64,000 nucleotides of DNA from Myxococcales bacterium. GTDB lineage: Bacteria; Myxococcota_A; Polyangia; Palsa-1104; JAEUJZ01. The stretch lies in NCBI GenBank assembly GCA_016794505.1, contig JAEUJZ010000145.1:1-64000 (forward strand), written 5' to 3'. Both the position numbers and the translations under genes were made by a program. Below the pieces are notes generated by a model. The model ran no database searches. It had not been told where the DNA came from and saw only the letters and a list, made by a program, of their open reading frames with translations. This document shows positions 35,086-43,444 of this stretch, one piece after another. Each line of letters begins with the position of its first letter. Positions within the stretch are counted from its first letter, which is position 1.

Positions 35086-36843
35086 ATGTCTGACACCCTA
35101 GGTCTTGCTCCGTTTACATCCATACTTGGTGATGTGCTGCGTGCCGATACGCTGGACTTCCGCAGTGCCTGGATCGGCATGGAGCCGACGTTTTCCAACA
35201 AAAAGACGCTCAAGCTCTGGCGCAAGAACGCAGCGACGGAGGAGGCCGAGACAGAGTTCTTCTGGCATCGGTACACGCTCGGCATGGAAAAAGCCGTCGC
35301 CAAAGCCATGCGCGAAAAATACCGGGACGCGCGCAAGCGAGGCGATGACTGGTGTCTGTTCGACGAGGTCGAGCGCGAGCGCGATCTGGACCAGTGGGGG
35401 GCGCCGCGACAGAACCTGCACTTCCGCTGCAAGGGCGACGATCACGTCTTTACGGTGCGCTTTGGGCTCGATCCCGAGACCTATGAATTCAGCATCAAGC
35501 CCGTGCCGCTTCTGTGGCTGTACGACGCGCGCTTCGTTCGTTTCCTGCAAGAGATCGTCTGGGACGTCCCGCAAGAGCTTGGCCTGCGCCCATCGATCGC
35601 CCACGGCGGCTGCCAGTTTTCGCTGTCGGCCAAGACGTACCTTTCGGGCAGCCTGCTCGCCGACACTCTGTGCGATCGCTTCAACCATCCTGAGCTAGCC
35701 TGCTGGATCTTCGATTACCCCAACTGCGATGACCGCAGCCTGCGCGCCACACCCCGCAGGCGCGAGGCCTTCCTGCGCATCTTTGAACAGTACTGGGCGG
35801 GCGCCTTCCATCCCCGCGCCATCGGTCAGTTGTGCGTCGAAAATGCCCTCCTTGACTATGGCTTTGGGCCGGCTGCGCAGCCGCCACCGGGGCTGATGTC
35901 CGAAGCCGGTCCCGTCGGAAGCCAGGACGAAATCTTTCAGACCAACTTCGCCTTTGCCCGCGCCGTGCGGCTGCTCGCCCAGAACGTCCACCCCGGCTAT
36001 TGGCAGAGTGCGCATCCTGACTCGCTGGGCTATCGCCCCGATCAGATCATGCGCTACAGCGAGACCAACCTGAACCGCCTGCGCATTCGCGGCGAATACC
36101 ATGTCAAGAGCGGCGAAGTGCTGCAGAAGGATGCAGTGCCCCCGCTGTCGGCCGCGCTCAACCACACCATGCTGTACGACGAGGCGAGCTTTGAAGTCCG
36201 CGCCCAGTACGGCTGCACCAGCGCCCGCGACTTCGTCGAGTCAGCGCTGCTGGAAGTGCATCGCGCGCAGTACCTGCAGCGCCATCCGCAGGTCAAGCCG
36301 ACGCTGCGCGTGCTGCACGATCCGCTGCTCGCGGACGCGGAACAGACGCTCTTGCGCCTGGGCGCCCACGATCGACTGCAGGCGCTGCGCAGCGAGGCGT
36401 ACGACTGGAACCGCCAGACCTCGCTAGGCCGCATTCAAAGCGACTTCGTCGAGCCTGAGACGCTGTTCTGGGAAGTCTGGCAGCGCCTGCCCCTGCGCGA
36501 GCAAGCGCTGATCGCACGCGAGGCGCTCGGTGGCCTGATCGAGCGGGTCACGCAAGCCGCCACCTGCGATCCCCGCCGCAGCGAGCCCGCCACCACGCCC
36601 GTCGAGGCGGCGGCGCTAGATGCCGAAGCCGATCCTATGGAATGGCATCGCCACCGTGTCCACCCCATCCTGTGGCAGGTCCTAAAAGCCGATCCGGCCG
36701 TGCTGGCCAGCGACGAAGACGAGCCGCTGCGACGCGAACTGGCTCGCTTTCATGTCGATCCCGATCGCTACCTGACCCGACGCCCGACGTGGAGCCTGCG
36801 CAATCTGCCCGAGCCCTGGCAGCCTCCTGCGCAGCGCGGCTAA
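35086..36843 (+). CDS. Conserved-looking protein of unknown function, 585 residues
   Basis: A soluble 585-residue protein with a strong ribosome site (GAGG six bases before ATG) and no signal peptide. It is rich in W, Y, H, D and R and has motif-like stretches suggestive of an enzyme: GMEPTFSNKKTLKLW, ELGLRPSIAHGGCQFSLSAK, DRFNHPELACWIFDYPNCDD, AQNVHPGYWQSAHPDSLGYR, RIRGEYHVKSGEVL and LLEVHRAQYLQRHPQVK. The GGCQFSLS segment with nearby acidic and basic residues is faintly like amidoligase/carboxylate-amine ligase folds, but I cannot assign it. The neighbours (PEGA protein, apt) give no clear functional link. Confidence 0.8.
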   Translation: MSDTLGLAPFTSILGDVLRADTLDFRSAWIGMEPTFSNKKTLKLWRKNAATEEAETEFFWHRYTLGMEKAVAKAMREKYRDARKRGDDWCLFDEVERERDLDQWGAPRQNLHFRCKGDDHVFTVRFGLDPETYEFSIKPVPLLWLYDARFVRFLQEIVWDVPQELGLRPSIAHGGCQFSLSAKTYLSGSLLADTLCDRFNHPELACWIFDYPNCDDRSLRATPRRREAFLRIFEQYWAGAFHPRAIGQLCVENALLDYGFGPAAQPPPGLMSEAGPVGSQDEIFQTNFAFARAVRLLAQNVHPGYWQSAHPDSLGYRPDQIMRYSETNLNRLRIRGEYHVKSGEVLQKDAVPPLSAALNHTMLYDEASFEVRAQYGCTSARDFVESALLEVHRAQYLQRHPQVKPTLRVLHDPLLADAEQTLLRLGAHDRLQALRSEAYDWNRQTSLGRIQSDFVEPETLFWEVWQRLPLREQALIAREALGGLIERVTQAATCDPRRSEPATTPVEAAALDAEADPMEWHRHRVHPILWQVLKADPAVLASDEDEPLRRELARFHVDPDRYLTRRPTWSLRNLPEPWQPPAQRG

Positions 36844-37013
36844 GCGCGCGGGCGAATCCTGACTGTGGGGTCCGCCGTGGACGGCATGGTGCGCAGAAAA
36901 GCGCCTGCTGGCGAGGACCGATTCGGGCATACTGCGGTGGTTTTTCTGACGGAATCGGGCACGCAGACGCGCCGCCCCAACCCCTAGCTGCCCATGGCAC
37001 CGAAGGACGCACG

Positions 37014-37589
37014 ATGTCAGTGAAAGACGGCCCGCAGACCGGCCACGCCCGCCCGCAGAGCTCTACCGACGCCCTGGTGCGCATCGAAAAGCAGGTGCGC
37101 GACATTCCCGACTTTCCCAAGCCCGGCATCCTGTTTAAGGACATCACGCCGATCTTGTCCGATGCCGAGGCTTTCCAGACGACGCTGCAGCTCCTTGAAG
37201 AGCGCCTCCGTCCGCTTTCCCCGACGCGCTTGGTCGGCATCGAGTCGCGCGGCTTTCTGTTCGCGGCGCCGCTGGCCGATCGCCTGCGACTGGGCGTTGT
37301 CCCGGTGCGCAAGCCCGGCAAGCTGCCGTACCGCGTCCTGCGCGAGGAATACACGCTGGAATACGGCAGCGGTGTGCTCGAAATGCACGAAGACGCCGTC
37401 GCTGGACAGCGCGTGGTGATCATCGACGATCTTCTGGCCACTGGAGGAACCGCGGCGGCGGCGGCCCGTCTGTGCCAGCGCTTGGGTGCAGACGTCGTCG
37501 GTCACCTGTTCGTCATCGAGCTCGCATTCCTGTCGGGTCGTCGCCTGCTCGGCGATCCGCCCGTCGAAGCGCTGCTCGTCTATCGCTAG
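37014..37589 (+). CDS. apt: Adenine phosphoribosyltransferase
   Basis: Salvages adenine to AMP using PRPP. The 191-residue protein has the expected KQVRDIPDFPKPGILFKDIT near the start, the GIESRGFLFAAPLA region, VRKPGKLPYRVL, and the PRPP-binding VVIIDDLLATGGTAAAAARL at about 134-150. ATG 37014 is preceded by AAGGA. The N-terminus carries about 20 extra residues (KDGPQTGHARPQSSTD) before the usual family start. It is 21 bases upstream of the SrkA-like gene and probably co-transcribed. Confidence 0.96.
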   Translation: MSVKDGPQTGHARPQSSTDALVRIEKQVRDIPDFPKPGILFKDITPILSDAEAFQTTLQLLEERLRPLSPTRLVGIESRGFLFAAPLADRLRLGVVPVRKPGKLPYRVLREEYTLEYGSGVLEMHEDAVAGQRVVIIDDLLATGGTAAAAARLCQRLGADVVGHLFVIELAFLSGRRLLGDPPVEALLVYR

Positions 37590-37610
37590 GCGGCGGGGAG
37601 TCCGCCGGGC

Positions 37611-38588
37611 ATGGAATTCTTTTATTCGCTGACCCCGAGCAAGGTGCTCGACACCGTCGATGCCGCGCTGGGCTCAGGCCGCCGCACGACGGGGCGCTGC
37701 CTGACCTTAAACAGCCTGGAAAACCGCGTCTTTGACCTAGAGCTGGAAGACGACTCGCACGTCGTCGCCAAGTTTTATCGGCCAAGCCGCTGGAGCCGCG
37801 AGGCGATCCTCGACGAGCACCGCTTTTTGCACGACCTGCAAGCCGCCGAGGTGCCGGCCGTCGCGCCCCTGCCGCTCGTCGATGGCTCGACGCTGGCCAG
37901 CACCGACGATGGCATCTTGTTCGCGCTGTTTCCCAAGGTCCGCGGCCGCAGCGAGCAAGAGCTGACCGACGCACAGCTTGAGCACGTCGGGCGCTTCCTG
38001 GCGCGCATCCACAGCGTCGGGGCTTCTGCGGCCGCCCCACATCGCCTGCGCCTTACCGTCGAACACTATGGCGAGCCGGCTCTGGCCTCGCTTGTAGACA
38101 GCGGCATGATCGACATTCAGCTGCAGTCGCGCTACGCACGCGCCGCGACGGCGATCTTGCGCATTACCAAGCCGCTCTTGCAGGACGGCGAAGCGCTGCG
38201 CATCCACGGCGACTGTCACCTGGGCAACCTGCTCTTCCATCACGACGCGCCGCTGTTTCTGGACTTCGATGACATGCTGGTGGGCCCGCCGGTCCAGGAC
38301 GTGTGGATGGTGGTGCGCGGCCGCGATGCCTATGCGCAGGCCCAGCGCGAGCGCTTGCTGTCGGCATATCAGACGCTGCGCGCCTTCGACCGAGCGAGCC
38401 TACGCCTGATCGAGCCGCTGCGCGCCCTGCGCATGCTGCACTTTTCGTCGTGGATCGCCCGTCGCTACGCCGACCCGATCTTCCCGCGCACCTTCCCCGA
38501 GTTCACCAGCTATCGCTACTGGCTCGACGAGACCACGGCCCTGGAAGAGCAGCTTGGCCTGATCGCAGCCGGGCCGCCCGCGCAGTAG
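37611..38588 (+). CDS. srkA: SrkA/RdoA (YihE-like) stress-response kinase
   Basis: A 325-residue aminoglycoside-phosphotransferase-fold kinase of the SrkA family, which in E. coli counters stress-induced death by antagonising MazEF signalling. Visible hallmarks are LENRVFDLELEDDSHVVAKF (start of the N-lobe with the ATP lysine), YRPSRWSREAILDEHRFL, the catalytic HGDCHLGNLLF near residue 199, and FLDFDDMLVGPPVQDVWM. The C-terminus SSWIARRYADPIFPRTFPEF is also typical. It is in the rightward apt transcription unit. Function by homology only. Confidence 0.93.
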   Translation: MEFFYSLTPSKVLDTVDAALGSGRRTTGRCLTLNSLENRVFDLELEDDSHVVAKFYRPSRWSREAILDEHRFLHDLQAAEVPAVAPLPLVDGSTLASTDDGILFALFPKVRGRSEQELTDAQLEHVGRFLARIHSVGASAAAPHRLRLTVEHYGEPALASLVDSGMIDIQLQSRYARAATAILRITKPLLQDGEALRIHGDCHLGNLLFHHDAPLFLDFDDMLVGPPVQDVWMVVRGRDAYAQAQRERLLSAYQTLRAFDRASLRLIEPLRALRMLHFSSWIARRYADPIFPRTFPEFTSYRYWLDETTALEEQLGLIAAGPPAQ

Positions 38589-38639
38589 CCGCGCACGCAG
38601 CCACCGATCGAGCCGTTGACGACGGACCCAGGCCGGCTC

Positions 38640-40385
38640 CTAGCGCGCTGGGCTGGTTGCGGAGGCCACGCCGACTGTCGACCATGCGTCACGCACGGCT
38701 TGCTCTGCCTCGGTGCCATACAGATCGCGCGCCGCCCAGCGCATGGCCTGGGCTGCCTCGACAAAGCCTGCCGATCGCACCAGGTAGTGCTGCACCGCCC
38801 GCACGACGATCGCCGCGGCCGCGGTCGGGCCGAGTCGCCGAACCAAGCCATATCCCATGGATCCCACGATCCCCGCATTGCGACGAGTGGCCTCGGGATC
38901 ATCCGTCGAGGCGAAGTCCGCCACGTGCTGCACCTGGCCGCTGCGCTGCGGCTGCGCCAAGTCGGCCAGAACCAACGCCCCGCCCTCGCCTCCTGGCTGC
39001 GGCGGCAAAAAGATCTCTTCTCCGACGGTGAAATTGCCCTGCTGCGGGCGCAGGTGCTGTTCGATCAGACAGGCGAGCAGGTTGGCCAGGCCTTCATCGA
39101 TCGCGGCGGTCTCGCCCCCTTGGGCCAGGTCGGCCTGTCCGCGCATCACGGCGTGGCTGTACTCGTGCGCCACGACGTCGAGCGCCGCCCCCAAAGGGGC
39201 CAGCGTGCGGCCATCCCCGTCGGAAAAGAACAGCCGCTCGCCATCAAACAGAGCCCAGGGCGCACTGCGCGCAGGCACGGCAGGATTGCCCGGCGCGCTC
39301 GCGGCCTCGCGATAGTGCGTGATGGCGACGATGCCGCGGCCCTTGCCGTCCCAGCCAAAGATCTGGTGCTGCTGAGCGAAGTAATCCCAGACGCTTTTTA
39401 GGTGAGCATGGACATCGATCGATAGCCCGCGCGTGCTGCTGCTGCTGTGGCTGTCCCAGCGCTCGTTGTCCAAGCTCTCAACGGTGCGCCCAGGAAAGCG
39501 CTCGCCGGGCTGGGTGCGGGTCACACGCTGATCGCCGCGCGTCGGATCCTGCAAAAGATAGCGCTCGCCGCGCTGCGCGATGTCCAGGTCATAGCGCGTG
39601 CCCAGCGCCCCGAGCCCCCGGCCGCGCGCCGGCAGCGTCACATCGATTCGAGCCACCAGATCCTCGCGACGCTGCACCTGCCCCAAGTGTGCATCGACAA
39701 AGATCGCCTCGCGCCGTGGCCGATCGGCTTCTTGCCCGCTGATCTCGACGCGCCACACCAGACGCAGCGCCCCGTCGAGCAAAAGGTAGTGCAAGCTGGG
39801 ACTGCGGGCGCTGAGGCTAGCGGGCCCGCCATCGCCAAAGCGAGTGGCTCCCAGGGCTTGCTGCCGGGCGGCCTCCGCAGTCCAGGTGGCTGTCGCAGCC
39901 GCGGTACTTCGCCCAGCCAGCCACGGGATCTGCGCGTGCAAGCGCAGCACATGCCCGGTCGGCGCAAGGTGCGCGACGAGCTGACTGTCCCAGATCGGCT
40001 GGCCGCCGCGCTCGACGACAAATCGCATGTGCCGCTGCCCAAGCGCGTCGCTCTGCGTCTGGTCGAGCGTCAAGGTATCGCCGGGCAGGAGGCCAAACAG
40101 CGGGCGAAAGCGCAGGATCAGCTCGCGAGCTGCGCTGCTTAGGCCGCTGGTGTTCACAAGCTGCGGCGGTCGGCCAAACTCGATGCCGATCGGCGTATTG
40201 AGCCGAGGGTGCAGCGCCAGCGCGATCGGCCCCAGGCTGCGCTGCAGGTTCGCCAGGACCTGCTCGCGGACGCGCTCAGGTGAGTCAGCCGGCTCGACAG
40301 ACTCAGCGGGGCTGCACGCCGACAGGCCCCACAGCAAACAACCGCAGAGCCAAATGAACCAAGGGAAGCGTGTGCATCGGAGCAT
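38640..40385 (-). CDS. M4-like zinc metalloprotease lipoprotein
   Basis: A 581-residue secreted protease precursor. From ATG 40385 the signal peptide ends LLWGLSAC, so it is probably a lipoprotein; the frame opens further upstream but without a signal. An FTP-like propeptide region covers about 40-230 (LILRFRPLFGLLPGDTLTLD, MRFVVERGGQPIWDSQLVAH). The catalytic domain has VVAHEYSHAVMRG with HEYSH near residue 407 as the zinc site and AAIDEGLANLLACL, matching the thermolysin glutamate ligand region. The C-terminal SMGYGLVRRLGPTAAAAIVV segment and AVRDAWSTVGV are thermolysin-like. It is divergent from the lipase-like lipoprotein across a dyad-containing promoter region. Confidence 0.9.
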   Translation of the reverse strand: MLRCTRFPWFIWLCGCLLWGLSACSPAESVEPADSPERVREQVLANLQRSLGPIALALHPRLNTPIGIEFGRPPQLVNTSGLSSAARELILRFRPLFGLLPGDTLTLDQTQSDALGQRHMRFVVERGGQPIWDSQLVAHLAPTGHVLRLHAQIPWLAGRSTAAATATWTAEAARQQALGATRFGDGGPASLSARSPSLHYLLLDGALRLVWRVEISGQEADRPRREAIFVDAHLGQVQRREDLVARIDVTLPARGRGLGALGTRYDLDIAQRGERYLLQDPTRGDQRVTRTQPGERFPGRTVESLDNERWDSHSSSSTRGLSIDVHAHLKSVWDYFAQQHQIFGWDGKGRGIVAITHYREAASAPGNPAVPARSAPWALFDGERLFFSDGDGRTLAPLGAALDVVAHEYSHAVMRGQADLAQGGETAAIDEGLANLLACLIEQHLRPQQGNFTVGEEIFLPPQPGGEGGALVLADLAQPQRSGQVQHVADFASTDDPEATRRNAGIVGSMGYGLVRRLGPTAAAAIVVRAVQHYLVRSAGFVEAAQAMRWAARDLYGTEAEQAVRDAWSTVGVASATSPAR

Positions 40386-40440
40386 GCCAGGCTGCCATGC
40401 AAGCCCAAGGCCGGACCGCAGGATCCCGCCGCAGCGCGCT

Positions 40441-40455
40441 GTTCTCGACGAGAAC
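40441..40455. promoter_or_regulatory. Perfect 15-base palindrome, possible operator
   Basis: GTTCTCG-A-CGAGAAC is an exact inverted repeat with seven-base arms in the divergent promoter region between the M4-like protease and the hydrolase gene. It could bind a dimeric repressor. It does not match an SOS box consensus I can verify. Confidence 0.35.
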
Positions 40456-40482
40456 GCTGGCGATCCCGCTCGATCGGGCGCT

Positions 40483-40528
40483 GTCCGAGCCCCGGACATG
40501 CGCACGCACGCTGCCCGGATTTCGGACA
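40483..40528. promoter_or_regulatory. Dyad sites of the GTCCG-N5-CGGAC type
   Basis: Two 15-base dyads, GTCCG-AGCCC-CGGAC (40483-40497) and GCCCG-GATTT-CGGAC (40513-40527), each followed by A, lie 30 bases apart and are followed by a further CCGGACA half-site near 40535. They are 35-80 bases upstream of the hydrolase lipoprotein start. The same dyad occurs three times at 6939-7003. This is consistent with a shared regulator of lipoprotein genes. Confidence 0.5.
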
Positions 40529-40561
40529 AGCCGACCGGACAAATTGGGATATCTTCCGCTC

Positions 40562-42568
40562 ATGAAACGGCTTGCGCGGAATTTGCTCTCGGTCGCTTCG
40601 GGTTCGCCAGTTCGTTTGCGCGGACCGGCTGGCGTGGCGAGGCTGCCCTGGCTCTCGCTGTCCTCACTGGCTCTGGCCTCGCTGACCATGCTGGCCTGCG
40701 AAGGACCGCCTGTCACGGCGATGCACGCGCTGCCGGGTGGGACGACGGACGCGGCCGACATGGACTTTTTCGCGCTGCCGTTTCCCAGCGATCTGCGCTT
40801 GAAGGCCGGGGCCTTCGATCTGGCCAAGCTGCCGGCGCCGGCTGGCCAGCCGGGCAAGTACGCGCGGTTTCTCGACGGGAAAATCGAGGGAGCAGGCACC
40901 AGCGCAGCCGTGTACTTCCGCTTTGCCGCAGCGCTGGATGCGGCCACCTTGCCGAAAAGCGGACCCGACAGCGTGCTCGATCGAGCGAGCGCGTTTGTCG
41001 TCGATGTGACGCCGGGCTCGCCGACCTTTGGCCAGCGCCACCCCGTGCTGGTGGCATTCCACGCCGAAGAAGGGCAGTTCATCGGCACGAACTGGCTGTC
41101 GCTGCGCCCGCTGCCAGGGCTGCCCCTGCGCGAGGCCACGACGTATGCCGCCGTGATCACCCGTCGCGTGCGCGGTGCGGCGGGTGAGCGCGTGCAGGCT
41201 GCCGACGATCTGGCGCGGCTGCTTTCGGCGCAGCAACCCAGCGAGGAGCCGTATCGCACGGCCTGGGCCACATACACGACGCTGCGCAATTATCTGGACG
41301 GTGCAGCGCTGGCTGGGCAGGTGGTGCAGGCGACGGTGTTTACGACGGGAAAGCCGACGCAGCAGATGCATGCGCTGCGCGAGGCGGTGTACAGCACGCC
41401 CGTGCCGAAGCCCGTCGATCTTGCGTATCTGCGAGCGCATGACGGCATGACCCACCTTTTCACCGGGCGCTTTGACTCGCCGAACTTTCAGCAAGGCGAG
41501 CCGCCCTACTTCGACGGGGGCGGCAACATCCAGGTCGATGCGGCGGGCACGCCGAAGATCACGCGCACCGAGTCGCTGCGCTTTGCGCTGTCGCTGCCCA
41601 ATGCCGAGATGCCAGCGAGCGGCTGGCCGGTGATCTTGTATGCCCACGGAACGGGCGGCGACTACATGACGTTCGTGCGCGAAAACCTGGACACGCGCGC
41701 CGCGTTTATCGAGCTTCCCGACGGAAAAATCACGCGCATGGCCATGGTCGGCATCGATCAGGTGCTGCACGGGCCACGCGATCCGTCACGCAGCGATCCC
41801 GAGATCTCGTTCTTCAACATGCAGAACCTGCAAGCGGCGCGCGACAATGTGAAGCAGGGGGCGGTGGATGACTTTCAGCTTCTGCGCCTGATGGAACACT
41901 TCGCCGTCGAGCGAGCCCCCGAGACAGGGCGTCCGATTCGCTTCGATCCGACGCGCATCTATTTCATGGGGCACTCGCAGGGTGGGCTGACCGGGCCGCT
42001 GTTCGTCGCGGCTGAGCCGAAGATCAAGGCCGCCGTGCTGTCGGGGGCGGGCTCGGTGCTGATCCTGTCTTTGATCAACAAGCGTGCCCCCACGGATATC
42101 GCGGCGCTGGTCGAAGGCCTGCTGATGGAGCCCGCGACGGAAGATCACCCGCTTTTGAACCTGCTTCAGGCGTACTTCGAGTCGGCGGATCCGAACAACT
42201 ATGGCCCGCTGTTGTTCCAGCGACCGCCGAAGGGATTTGCTCCCAAGCACGTGTTTCAGACGCTGGGCATGGGAGACAACTACACGCCCGTGCCCAACAT
42301 CGCAGCGTTCGCCCTGGCGATGGGCGTGCAGCCGATCGAGCCGCGTCTGTACGATCTGCAAGGCCTGCCCTTTACCGGCCAGAAGTGGGGCCAAGCGCCG
42401 GTCCAGGACAACGCCGCCGACGGCAAGGTCACGGCCGTGCTGCGTCAGTACACGCCGCCGCCCAAGGAAGACGGCCACTTCGTGATCTTCGATCTGTGGA
42501 GCGCCCGGCGCGACTGGACGCGCTTCCTCGGCTCGCATGCGATCTCGGGCAAGGCCGTGCTGTATTAG
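40562..42568 (+). CDS. Lipase-like alpha/beta-hydrolase lipoprotein
   Basis: A 668-residue lipoprotein: the signal peptide ends LALASLTMLAC. The N-terminal 250 residues are beta-rich (VYFRFAAALDAATLPKSGPD), like the Ig-like front domain of bacterial virulence-factor lipases. The catalytic half is an alpha/beta-hydrolase with the oxyanion stretch PVILYAHGTGGDYMTF and nucleophile elbow MGHSQGGLTGPL, serine at about 472. Acid and histidine candidates are in the C-terminal part (KEDGHFVIFD supplies a likely histidine). The frame is open upstream to 40370 but lacks a signal there. Its stop overlaps the stop of the convergent gene in TTAG. The substrate is unknown; an ester or lipid is likely. Confidence 0.82.
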   Translation: MKRLARNLLSVASGSPVRLRGPAGVARLPWLSLSSLALASLTMLACEGPPVTAMHALPGGTTDAADMDFFALPFPSDLRLKAGAFDLAKLPAPAGQPGKYARFLDGKIEGAGTSAAVYFRFAAALDAATLPKSGPDSVLDRASAFVVDVTPGSPTFGQRHPVLVAFHAEEGQFIGTNWLSLRPLPGLPLREATTYAAVITRRVRGAAGERVQAADDLARLLSAQQPSEEPYRTAWATYTTLRNYLDGAALAGQVVQATVFTTGKPTQQMHALREAVYSTPVPKPVDLAYLRAHDGMTHLFTGRFDSPNFQQGEPPYFDGGGNIQVDAAGTPKITRTESLRFALSLPNAEMPASGWPVILYAHGTGGDYMTFVRENLDTRAAFIELPDGKITRMAMVGIDQVLHGPRDPSRSDPEISFFNMQNLQAARDNVKQGAVDDFQLLRLMEHFAVERAPETGRPIRFDPTRIYFMGHSQGGLTGPLFVAAEPKIKAAVLSGAGSVLILSLINKRAPTDIAALVEGLLMEPATEDHPLLNLLQAYFESADPNNYGPLLFQRPPKGFAPKHVFQTLGMGDNYTPVPNIAAFALAMGVQPIEPRLYDLQGLPFTGQKWGQAPVQDNAADGKVTAVLRQYTPPPKEDGHFVIFDLWSARRDWTRFLGSHAISGKAVLY

Positions 42569-43398
42569 GGTCCGGGAAGCAGCGCGGGGCCGCTGGCAGG
42601 GGCGACGGGCTGGAAGCGGCCATCCTGCAGCCGCAGCGTCTGGGATTCGGGGCTGGGGCGCAGGCCGCGCGAGAAGCGCGAGTCTTGATCTCGCTCGCTG
42701 ATCACCAGCAGGTGTTCGCTGCCGCTCTTGCCAATCGAAAGCGACTCGATACGCCGTCCGACGCGTCGCGGGGGTCGGGCGCGATCTTCGGCGCGATCGG
42801 GCCAGCGCTCATACAGCGTGCCGCGATAAAGCAGGGTCGGCGCATTGGGGGTCGCAAGCGAGATCACGTGCAAGAGGTGTTCGCTGCGCGTGCCCTCGGA
42901 CAAGTCGCTCACCCCGCGGCCCGATGCTGAGGGCTCTTTGCCTTGGACGTCGCTGGCCACAAGCAAGACCGGAACGCGCGGGGCGCTTGCTGCCTGCCAC
43001 GCGCCTCCGTCGAACCACACCGGTTCCAGTCGCCCGACGCTGCGCAGCGGCGCATCGAGATCCACCAGCACCAGCGGAGCCAAGCGCTCGGCGGCCTGTC
43101 CCAGACGCAGGCTGGCCTGGCAGGTGCCAGCGTCGCAGGCGTAATAGACCGACAGCACGGGAAACGTGAAGGCCTGCGTCGCTTGGCGATAGCGCCCCAG
43201 GACAAAGCCCGTCACCGCGCCTTTTCCGTCGATGCGGTACGCCTTGGCCTCGACGATCTGCGTCAGCGGCACCGCGAGCGCGTTGGCCAGGTTCTGGCGC
43301 AGCGCGTCCGGCGAAAGCGAGGTCGGCGGAACCGCGGCCCACAGCGACGGTGAAAAGCAGAGTGATACCAAGAAAATACGAGAACTTATCTTTACCAT
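42565..43398 (-). CDS. Secreted protein of unknown function
   Basis: A 277-residue exported protein with signal peptide MVKISSRIFLVSLCFSPSLW ending near AAVPP. The mature part has a short N-terminal helix pair (DALRQNLANALAVPLTQIVE) and then beta-rich sequence with one close cysteine pair (YYACDAGTCQASLRLG), which may be a disulfide. The remainder is Arg/Pro-rich. I do not recognise the family. It begins directly after a 16-base palindrome and follows the lipoprotein gene in the leftward surface operon. Confidence 0.72.
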   Translation of the reverse strand: MVKISSRIFLVSLCFSPSLWAAVPPTSLSPDALRQNLANALAVPLTQIVEAKAYRIDGKGAVTGFVLGRYRQATQAFTFPVLSVYYACDAGTCQASLRLGQAAERLAPLVLVDLDAPLRSVGRLEPVWFDGGAWQAASAPRVPVLLVASDVQGKEPSASGRGVSDLSEGTRSEHLLHVISLATPNAPTLLYRGTLYERWPDRAEDRARPPRRVGRRIESLSIGKSGSEHLLVISERDQDSRFSRGLRPSPESQTLRLQDGRFQPVAPASGPALLPGP

Positions 43399-43405
43399 TT
43401 GAAAT

Positions 43406-43421
43406 AAGAACCTAGGTTCTT
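43406..43421. promoter_or_regulatory. 16-base perfect palindrome between operon genes
   Basis: AAGAACCTAGGTTCTT is an exact palindrome eight bases before the start codon of the secreted-protein gene and after the stop of the lipoprotein gene. It could be a short hairpin (stem AAGAAC, loop CTAG), a weak terminator, or an operator. On the plus strand a GTTTTT run follows; on the transcribed minus strand only ATTTC follows, so termination there is doubtful. Confidence 0.35.
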
Positions 43422-43444
43422 GTTTTTACGGGTTGGGAATCCGC

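Noticed and set aside
36880..36985. ATTCGGGCA-like sequences upstream of apt as more dyad sites
   Set aside because: The left half-sites do not fit GTCCG-N5-CGGAC; spacing and arms differ.
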